Shown piece after piece: positions 56,199 through 64,000 of a stretch of DNA of 64,000 nt (positions are counted from its first letter, which is position 1; every line of letters starts with the position of its first letter). The stretch spans positions 67,123,546 through 67,187,545 of the forward strand of contig NC_081408.1 of NCBI RefSeq assembly GCF_030272615.1, given 5' to 3'. The notes under the pieces were generated by a model. It was not told the origin of the DNA. It saw only the letters and a program-made list of their open reading frames with translations, and did no database searches. Source of the stretch: Cryptomeria japonica (Eukaryota; Streptophyta; Pinopsida; Cupressales; Cupressaceae). The translations under genes and the position numbers were made by a program.

Positions 56199-57030
56199 CA
56201 ATCATAGATTTGTACCTTGTCAGATTAATAGGAGCTGCATCATCCTTCAATTTTAATTTATCAGTTGTAGTCATAGGAGTGCTTACTGGTTTGGAGTTTT
56301 CCATACCAAATTTCTTCAAGATTTCCTTACGTACTTTGTTTGAAATATGAATATACCTTTATCTATTTGTGAAATCTACAAACCTAGAATTTTTTTTATC
56401 TCTCCAATCATAGACATTTCAAATCTTCCTGCATCTTGTTAGAAAAGTCTTTACATAACTCTTCTTCACCTCCAAAAATGATATCATCCATAAATACTTC
56501 AATAACTAAAATTTCATCATTGGTAAGTTTGTAATACAAATTGTTGTCAGCATTACCTTTTGTGTAACCAAGCTTCAAAATATATTTATCCAATCTATCA
56601 TACCAAGCTCTGGGAGCTTGCTTCATTCCATATAAAGCTTTCCTTAACTTGCAAACAATATCCTTATTATCCATCAATGACAATCCATTAGGTTGTTTAA
56701 TGTAAACTTCCTCTTCTAGATCTTCATTCAGAAATGCACATTTTACATCCATCTGATAAACTTTATAGTTCTTATGAGATGCAAATGGAAGAAATAGTCT
56801 AACTGCCTCAATTTTGGCTATCGGTGCAAAGGTTTCATTATAATCTATTACTTCTTTTTGTGAATAACCTTTACAAACTAATCTTGCTTTGTTCTTGATT
56901 ACTTCACTATCTTCATTAAGTTTATTTTATATACCCATTTAGTTCCAATTACATTTTTTTATTTAGGTCAGGAACCTAATGTCCAAGTATTATTCCTTTT
57001 AATTTGTTCTAATTAATCTTCCATTTCTTT
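56199..57030 (-). pseudogene. Reverse transcriptase of element E
   Basis: The best open part, 56752-56408, reads 'MDVKCAFLNEDLEEEVYIKQ', '[20 protein letters not shown]' and the active site FMDDIIF (YVDD-type). Degenerate frames to about 57030 give '[13 protein letters not shown]'-like and '[12 protein letters not shown]'-like stretches. Left of 56408 the frame breaks before D's right border. It is very similar to Copia-1 RT. Confidence 0.87.
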
Positions 57031-57379
57031 TATCCAATGTTTTTCCTCTCATGCTTCAATAATAGATGCTGGTTTAACTTGAGAAATTAAACATACCTCT
57101 TTATTTGCCAAACTTCCTCTAGTCATAACACCTTGATTCTTATTTCCAATTATGTGATTCTCTGAATGATTCAATCTTGCATACTTGGGTTTATTCTGAT
57201 TTATATTCACAAGCTGCTATTTTTCAGTCACAGTTGAGTTTTCTGATGATGCCAGTGTGACTAGATCTTCACTATGTACCAGTGCAATCTATGTTGGTTC
57301 ATTTATAATCATTTCAACTACCGATTCTAAAGATATTGAATCTCCTCTAAAATGTTCATCTATCTTCACATTAGTACTC
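57031..57379 (-). other. Linker between integrase and RT of element E
   Basis: Degenerate coding sequence corresponding to 27971-28100 of Copia-1. No conserved domain is visible. Confidence 0.45.
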
Positions 57380-58035
57380 TCAATTATTTTTCAGTAACTT
57401 TTTACTATAACATCTATATGCCTTGCTTCTAGAAGAATAACCAAGAAATATTCCTTCATCACTTCTAGGATCAAATTTACCAATATACTCATCTCTTATA
57501 ATATAACATTTTCTTCCAAATATTCTGATGTACTTAAGGGTAGGAATATGACCAAACCATAGTTCATAAGGGGTCTTACTAGTTTCACTTTTGATGTGAA
57601 CTCTGTTGAAAGTATAAACAATTGTATTCACTACTTCTCTCCTGTACACATGAGGTAGATTTTCTTCCACCAACATGGTTCTTGTTGTATCCAGAATAGT
57701 TATGTTCTTCCTTTCCACAACTCCATTTTGATGGGGCATCCAAGGTGCTGATAGTTGTCTTTTGATTCCATTCACTTCACAAAATGTATTAAATTCTCTA
57801 GATATAAATTGTCCTCCTTGACCTGATCTCAAACATTTGATTTTCTTGTTGGATTCATTTTCTACCATTGCTTTGTATATCTTGAATCTTCTAAAAGCTT
57901 TTGATTTCTCCCTGAGAAAAGTAACCTAACACATTCTAGAAGAATCATCAATTATTAGCATAAAGTATATATCTCCTTGTATACTTCTTGTTCTTGTTGG
58001 GCCACACAAATCAATATGAATTAAATCAAGAATAT
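57380..58035 (-). pseudogene. Integrase core of element E
   Basis: Open frame 57868-57380: 'KKIKCLRSGQGGQFISREFN' (Copia-type Asp region, where the usual L-R-S/T-D reads SGQ), 'GIKRQLSAPWMPHQNGVVER', 'VYTFNRVHIKSETSKTPYEL' and 'GKFDPRSDEGIFLGYSSRSK'. Towards 58035 it continues to 'HIDLCGPTRTRSIQG'-like sequence. The next 37 bases or so expected from Copia-1 are missing at the junction with the LTR fragment. Confidence 0.85.
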
Positions 58036-59230
58036 TAAAGCATCACACATGACATACCAATTTTTCACTTGGAAACCCAACTGGGAAAAACCACGATGTG
58101 GATGAATACCCACAAGCTGTTCTTTAAACTCTTTTTAAGTATGCTCTGTTAGGAGCCTAGTCCGGTTAAAGACTATTACAATAGGTTCTGCTACGAACCG
58201 ATCCTACTAGAGATCACCTAGTTAAGGGATGTCTAAATACCTGATTAAAGGTTAGAACCCTATTAAAGGTTACCTCGGAAGAGTATTTAAAGAAATCATT
58301 GAATTGAGTCACCATGTTAAAGGATTTACACAAAAACCTGTTAAAGCTACCCGGTTAAGGGATTTTCCAACTGCTGAAATGGTTAGAAGTCAACAGGTAA
58401 TATACTTATTTGATAACAACACTCAATGCCAAGGCAAATCCACTTTAGCTCCTTTGCTTCTGTAATCATACTCTACAGATATCAATACACTTCTCTAGTC
58501 TAGCAAGAATCAAGTGTCTCTTCACTTGGATACACACATAGCATTTGCCAACAACCTCAAAATGAAAAACATCATCGACTTTATAGGAAATAGATAGGTC
58601 AGTAGCATAAACCTTAAACCCTAAACATTTAGGTTTAACAATTCAATCAGTTCAATTCTTGCCATTAATCATTCTGCATTGAATACAACAATCTTGAACA
58701 TATCTCAAGACGTTCTCCAATGTTCAATCTTTTCCACTTCAAGAAGTTGATAACCCATCATGCATTCTCCACCATTTACAGAGACTTCACACACTCCCAA
58801 GGTAGATAGGATCAATCTCCATGCAAGATCCTCAAGGAAATCCTTCACGCACACAAGGCTGACGTGGCAACACTATCCGGTTTTCATTACAATGCTAACT
58901 CATCACAAGATGTCATCGGTTGAATCACACAAGCTTGGAATGCATCAATCAAGAACCCTGAGGTTGAGACTACCAACCGCTAGTCATGCCAAATCAAACC
59001 CTAATACAAAACTTCCCATATACCAGTTCTAATTCCAACATACCACTTCAATTTTTTACATATACCGATTCACATTATCATACCAATTCTCACATATATC
59101 GGTTCACAATATCATACCAGTTCTCTTGCTAGTTTACTTACTTCAATATACTAGTTCATACTTCAGCATATTGACATCAATGACAACATACAATATCATC
59201 ATGTCATCAGGTTCTGCACATATGCCAACA
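58036..59230. mobile_element. Truncated LTR fragment in the integrase of E
   Basis: The right end TATGCCAACA is a typical LTR end for this family. The left end begins 'attaaagcatcacacatgac', which matches a point about 130 bases inside LTRs such as C's ('ggaaacccaactgggaaaaa'). The LTR start and about 37 bases of E are absent, so a deletion removed the junction. No coding sequence is supported. The 90-codon open frame at 58760-59032 has no motif. Confidence 0.6.
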
Positions 59231-59848
59231 AAATATTGTTCTAATTTTCTTTCCCATTTGACATTCCTTACATACTAGATTATGAGGAATCACAATCTTA
59301 GGTAAATCCCTTACTACCTTAGTTGAACTAATCTTGATAATGCATTCAAAATTCACAAGATAGATTCTCTTATGCCATAACCAACTTTCATCAATTTGTG
59401 CAATCAAACATGTCTTATCACTGGTATTCAAATGAAAGATATTACTTTTAGTCTGATTACCAATTGCGATCTCCAATATAGTTTTGTTTATGATTTTGCA
59501 TTTTCCATTCTTGAATTGTAATAGAAATCCTTTTTCCACTAACTAACAAACACTCAAAAGATTATGCTTTAAACCTTCTACATAATAAACATTGTCAGTA
59601 TTATGCTTACCATCCAAAGATATAGTGCCTCTTCCTTTGATTAAACAAGATTTATCATCTCCAAATCTTACAATACCTCCATGAATTTCATAAATAGATA
59701 AGAATTTTATTTTATCACCAGTCATATGATGCAAGCATCCACCATCTATTATCCATTTATCCTTTTCTTCATTTTTTGTTGTCAGTGCGTGCTCTATCGA
59801 TTTGACAATAAGTGTTGGTTGATCTTCTTTTATAGCAAAAATATCCAA
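59231..59848 (-). pseudogene. Protease and pre-integrase zinc region of element E
   Basis: 59848-59543 contains 'KWIIDGGCLHHMTGDKIKF'. Copia-1 has DSG here and E has DGG, so the protease would be impaired. 59539-59231 has 'FHLNTSDKTCLIAQIDESWL', WHKRIYLVNFE (the second His of the zinc motif replaced) and 'CKECQMGKKIRT', followed by the LTR fragment. One stop separates the pieces. Confidence 0.85.
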
Positions 59849-60674
59849 TCCGCTATATGTTGGATCTTCATCTGAATCATTTGTAACACCTTTATATTCA
59901 TAGTAACATGACTTATCTCTATTTTTCTCAAGTTTATATCTTTGATATTCAGGGTTAGGCTTATATGTTCTTTTTGCTTACTCCCTTAATCTTGCATGTC
60001 TATCAGGGCACCTAGAAGCCATATGACCAACATTATTGCAATTACCTTCATTTGCATAAAGTGATTTACCTTTGAAAGGTGCAATTACCTTCATTTTCAT
60101 AAAGTCCAAAATATTTGAAAGGTGCTTTACCTTCATACTTACTTCCTACTTTACCTTTAGGCATCTTTCTTGCAAATAGTGCTTCAAGTTCTTCAAGTTC
60201 TTAATTTTGTCTTCTCATATTTTTAAGTTCTTTTGCATAAAGTGCTTTCCAATTAGTTTTTTCAGATGATGATAATGTCGATGTTGATGATGGTGATGCT
60301 TCGAAGGCTAAATTAATTTTTACTGTAGCAACAAGACCAAACTCTTCAAGCTCAAATGCTGAAAGTTTTCCAACCAAATTATTTCTAGATATTGATGTAT
60401 TATGCATTGTTCTCAACTCATTAATAGCAGTCACTTTCATTTTATAATCTGGTGGCAAAGCTCTTAAAACTTTAGACACGATTTCATCTTCACTTAAGGA
60501 TCCTCCACAACATTGTATTCCTAAAACAATTTCATTAACTCTTTCCATAAATGCAAAAATTCTTTCATCTTCATCCATTTTTAAATTTTCATACCTGACT
60601 TGGTAACATTCTATTAGTGAATAGATTTTTGCCTTGCTTCTAATTGAATTTATTTGAAACTCTGTCACCTTCTT
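59849..60674 (-). pseudogene. Gag of element E, cut by F
   Basis: 60668-60201 (155 codons) reads 'RYENLKMDEDERIFAFMERV', 'CCGGSLSEDEIVSKVLRALP', 'AINELRTMHNTSISRNNLVG', matching Copia-1 gag. A tandem duplication of about 43 bp near 60035-60125 destroys the first half of the zinc knuckle, leaving 'NNVGHMASRCPDRHARL'. The N-terminus is separated by F at 60675. Confidence 0.82.
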
Positions 60675-61475
60675 TGAAAGATAAAAGTTTAGCTAAACAG
60701 TTGGGTAAGTGTGATATATACCACTTCCCTTTGAATTTTTGATAGGTACAGCTCCCTCCATTAGTTATTTAGGGAATAATCTAATTAAATTAATCTGGTA
60801 TGCTTTTAACCTGAAATCACATAAGGTTGCCTACTTCATTCTTAGATGAGAGGCTAACAGTTTAAAAATATTTTTAAAAAACTATTCTTCAAGATGCTTC
60901 ACCATGTAAACCAGAGGTAATTGAAACAAAGTTAAAAAACACCGATTTAACACTTCATAGAAAATAAGCAAAAGAAATAAAGTCTCTATTCAAACATATA
61001 TCCTTTTAGAACCACATAGAAAGGAGGCTCTAGATTAACAACAACATCTACCATTAGAAAGGTAACCATAGTCATTTATTTTAGATTAATATTTGCAAAG
61101 AAATACTACTCCACGGATTCAAAACTCAAAGATTTTCCTCCTCAAAATGCATATGATTTTTATATATGTATTCCATGCAACAAAGACATAAAAATACACG
61201 TATAAGTTTTTTCTAACTTTAGATTATGAAAAAATAATTACTTTCTTCCAAACCAACAAAACTCCTAACAATCTAAGTATCTAATTCTAACCTTTTCTCC
61301 ATCTATCTTAATCTAATTTATGGTAGCTTTAAAGGATAGAGGAGGTCTCCCTCAAAATCCAACCTCCTTCGAAATAGTTATAAAACCAATAGAGTATTTT
61401 AGGGATAGATGTCCCAAAGTCATTGCAATATTATTAAAAATATATAAAATAAAAATAGAGCATTATCATCATGTC
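60675..61475 (-). repeat. Candidate 3' LTR of element F
   Basis: The first 120 bases or so match 63777 onward. The right boundary is not determined. A purine run on the minus strand near 61499-61512 ('AAAGAGGAGGAGAAG') could be the polypurine tract, placing the LTR edge near 61475. Confidence 0.4.
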
Positions 61476-63712
61476 ATGGTTCTTCTCCATCGTTAGCTTC
61501 TCCTCCTCTTTTTTGTGCATCATGGACGATTGCAAGCTCCTGAATTATAGACTAGCTAGGATTTTTCATGGCATTGATCTTTGCTTTTGCAGCTTCTTTG
61601 TCCCACCTGTGCTTCACCATTTTCTTGACATGCTTAGGTAACTGATCGTTATTGATAAATGTCATGGATTCAATTTGGGCGACTTGTGTTATATCTTTGG
61701 GAGTGAATTTGCCTTTGGCCTTAAATTTCTCCATGTGCAGCCTAAAAGACTTTACTGCATCTTGTGTGTTCAACCCACAAAGTCCTAGTTGCCAATCATG
61801 GTCCAAATTAACCCCTTTATTGTCATTGACCAAGCTACACTGAAGGTCCTAAAGCTCATAAACAGAAGCCCTAGCATCAGAAATCACAGACTTGAATGTG
61901 ATTACCCACCACATTATAGTCTTCTTCAATATGAAGAGTTGGCACTCATTAGTTACCAACTTGATTGAGTTTTCTACTAAAAATATGTTGGCTCCATACC
62001 CTTCTATCTTGGTGAGCATGGGTAAGACATTTTCCCATTTATGCTCTTCTTTTTCCCATGGCACAATCTAATTCTAAATCTCTGCAATGAGGTTTTGCAT
62101 CTTCTTACATAACTTCCTAGAGCTTGTGATATATTTTTCACCATCTCTAATCACTCCTTCAATCCATTTCTCCATAGCCCTTGCGATGCTTTTGGCCCAC
62201 TGAAATTGACTCATTAGTTTCTTGTTCTCTAGTGTAGTAGGGTCAAAACTTTTTGAAGCATGTGATATGGGAAGTGCACCAAAACAACCTATGTTGTAAA
62301 TGAATTGAGCTAGAATCTTGATATGCCGTTTCAACTCTCTTTTCTCTTGCCCATCTTTTTTCTGATCCAGTGAGCATGTTCTTAGCTGAAACTTGGAAAA
62401 GGTGATTATCTGAATCCCTGCTCATGTTCCCAAGCTCCACTTTGGTGACCTCAAAATCCTCTACATTTACTTCCTTATTTTCATCTTTGGGTTTGTAAGA
62501 GGCAATTTCAGCAACCCACTTCTTGGTCTTTTCATCAGTATCCAATCTAGCAGTTGTTTTGAACTTCTTTTGTTTGGGACCCTTCTCCATGTATTTAACC
62601 ACCATGTCCTGAATTGGGATGGACACTAGAGTGAAACTCCATTTCTTGCTTGCTAAAGTGGCTGGCCATTTAGGAGTTGCACTTGAACTAGTTGTTCCTC
62701 CAATCACCTTAGGTGGTGGCGTCATGGCTATAGTGACCGCATGAGAATCCATGGTGCTGATAATGTCACTGTGAAGGTCCTCAACTTTGAAAATCTGAGT
62801 ATCAAGGATTTTGTCTTTTGCCTCTATGTCTTTGACTTGGTCCATTTTCTTTTGTGCAGCACTCCGTGACCTTGTATATTGAGGAGTAAAAAATTCCAAA
62901 GCCATATTAGGCTTGCGCTTGGTGTGAGATCGCTTCTTATCTTTACCTACATGAACGGCATAGAAGTGGAGTTAGAAAAGTTTTGGGGAATGTAGAGAAA
63001 CCTCACTATCTCTTGCAAGATCAATCTTGATGCCTATTTTCATTGCTCTTCTCTTATTAACTCATTTTGCCGTTCTTTCCAAGACCCTCTTTGTTTTAAG
63101 TTGTATGTCATCCTCTTCTTTCACATCCCAATTAATGCAAGATGTTTCGGGTTCAACTTGGTCTAGATATCCAGGTTCAAAGAGCTCTAGATAATCCTCT
63201 TGGATTCAACTTATATAAAGTTTCACCTGTAGTGAAACTACTTGTTCCAGAACCAACCTCATATTTTCTCTTTTGAACACTTCAAGCTCATCATTGCAAT
63301 CTTCCCAAAAGTCCTCTAGGTGTGGGATTGGAAGGTGTGGCATCAAACCAAGACTCCGTGAGAAACCTTTATTGTCAAAGCCCTTTCTTCCATGATACAG
63401 TGGAAAATTGAAATTCTTCATGTCAGCTCCTATGCTCAAAGCATCCGACATCGAACAGCAAGATAAGATACCCAATTGAATGGGAAAATGGTCCTCGCAT
63501 TTATCTTTGGGTTGAGCCCTCTTAATTATGATAGCCAATTGCCTACAGATCTGAGCAAGAATAAAACAATCTGAACAAAAATGAGGAAGTCTGAAAGGCT
63601 CTTCCTTGAAACCACCCACTCTTATGTAACAAAAACAAGGAAACTGAAAAAAGAAACTACCATATCTTTTTATTAATTCCTGGGCATCTTCAGACATCCT
63701 CTTGGTTTTCAT
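61476..63712 (-). pseudogene. Unknown protein of element F, about 745 codons
   Basis: ATG 63712 begins 'MKTKRMSEDAQELIKRYGSF'. The frame runs with three stops (63206, about 63067 and about 62970) to near 62300. One shift then moves to the frame of 62334-62074, 62064-61849 and 61833-61552. The N-terminal part is Cys/Phe-rich ('FFFQFPCFCYIRVGGFKEEP', 'FRLPHFCSDCFILAQICRQL'), the middle is Lys/Thr-rich, and the C-terminal part has 'WAKSIARAMEKWIEGVIRDG' and 'MWWVITFKSVISDARASVYE'. I do not recognise the family. The low lesion count suggests a young pseudogene or a functional parent elsewhere. Confidence 0.5.
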
Positions 63713-63776
63713 GTTTGTTAGTGAACAGATTGTCCTCTCACTTAATTTCTCTTAATTTCCTCTATGCCCAATATTA

Positions 63777-64000
63777 TGAAGAGAACAGAATCGTTCACTA
63801 CAGTTGAGAAAGTATAAATTTTATTTTAACTTCCTCTCTGAATTTTCTACAGGTATAGCTCCCTCATTAGATTTGCAATGAATTCAACTTTTTTTTTTTA
63901 CAATTACACTTTTTCTTGAAAGTGCATAAGGTTCTCTCAACTACTCCTAGGTAGTGAGGTAATTACAAAATACAGTTCGAAAATGAACAAAATCTATTTT
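63777..64000 (-). repeat. Candidate 5' LTR of element F, partial
   Basis: Matches the start of 60675 onward and continues past the window. An 11-T run occurs near 63890. Confidence 0.42.

Larger units (their letters stand above)
48642..60674 (-). mobile_element. Element E: Ty1/copia retrotransposon, interrupted
   Basis: 3' LTR 48642-49733, polypurine tract, then minus-strand RNase H, RT, integrase, protease and gag in copia order. It is a close relative of Copia-1, as shown by the shared motifs. Its interior is split by D (50735-56193) and by a truncated LTR (58036-59230). F is inserted in gag at 60675, so the rest of gag and the 5' LTR lie beyond the window. Catalytic positions in protease and RNase H are altered. 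Confidence 0.88.
60675..64000 (-). mobile_element. Element F: putative LTR element with unknown long ORF (partial)
   Basis: Sequence starting at 60675 (TGAAAGAT) resembles that starting at 63777 (TGAAGAGAAC): 'acagttg', 'gaatttttgataggtacagc' against 'gaattttctacaggtatagc', then 'tccctc' and 'cataaggtt'. If these are the 3' and 5' LTR, F is a minus-strand element inserted in E's gag, with its 5' LTR leaving the window. A primer-site-like minus-strand 'ATTGGGCATAGAGG' lies just inside the right copy. It encodes one long unknown ORF and no recognised pol. Confidence 0.5.

Noticed and set aside
1-64000. Host genes, tRNA or rRNA genes
   Set aside because: All longer coding signals were assigned to transposable elements. 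No cloverleaf-like or rRNA-like sequence was noticed by eye, though a dedicated tRNA scan could not be run.

Overview
The window is AT-rich plant nuclear DNA made almost entirely of nested retrotransposons. I found no host protein gene, rRNA, tRNA or CRISPR array. The density of LTR elements, their size, the 'GAGGGGGGTGAATCAG' box in many LTRs and the several unknown-protein elements suggest a large-genome seed plant, most likely a gymnosperm (conifer). That taxonomic call is inference. All element names below are local labels.

Layout, left to right. 1-676 is LTR-like sequence with a TATA box. 677-16741 is one (TA/TACA)n microsatellite split by two insertions: element A (861-9313, + strand, Ty3/gypsy-like, gag and protease only, with a solo LTR at 7100-7865) and element B (9800-16673, - strand, non-autonomous). 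From 16742 a diverged inverted relative of A (A2) forms the substrate. Its LTR is split by element C (16927-34119, TSD ATTTG). C holds a LINE fragment (22049-24923) and a full-length Ty1/copia element, Copia-1 (24973-31614, TSD CAAAA). A2 internal sequence (35145-37206 and 48077-48641, with a 66-bp minisatellite) is split by chromovirus G (37207-48076). G's integrase is broken by H (40272-42864, TSD TTATT), an LTR element with a fold-back structure. Copia element E follows (48642-60674, - strand). It is interrupted in RNase H by element D (50735-56193, TSD TCCTY), in integrase by a truncated LTR (58036-59230), and in gag by element F, which runs off the window end.

B, C and D form a family of non-autonomous LTR elements. 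Each carries the same gene order: coiled coil, four CCHC zinc knuckles, then a separate unknown protein with conserved blocks (here called A, B and C), then a charged coiled-coil tail. No reverse transcriptase or integrase was seen in them. Their LTR boxes, tRNA-iMet-type primer sites and polypurine tracts match those of the autonomous copia elements Copia-1 and E. This suggests that copia enzymes mobilise them and that they supply a protein of their own. In the copia-type elements (Copia-1 and E) and in B, C and D, an inverted repeat straddles the polypurine tract. It is strong in Copia-1, C and D, and weaker in E and B.

Every coding region seen is broken by stops or frameshifts, so coding entries are pseudogenes. 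Boundaries marked by TG...CA plus a target duplication are secure. Those of A2, F, the LINE and the 58036-59230 fragment are approximate. Similarity statements are by eye, with no alignment or database search.
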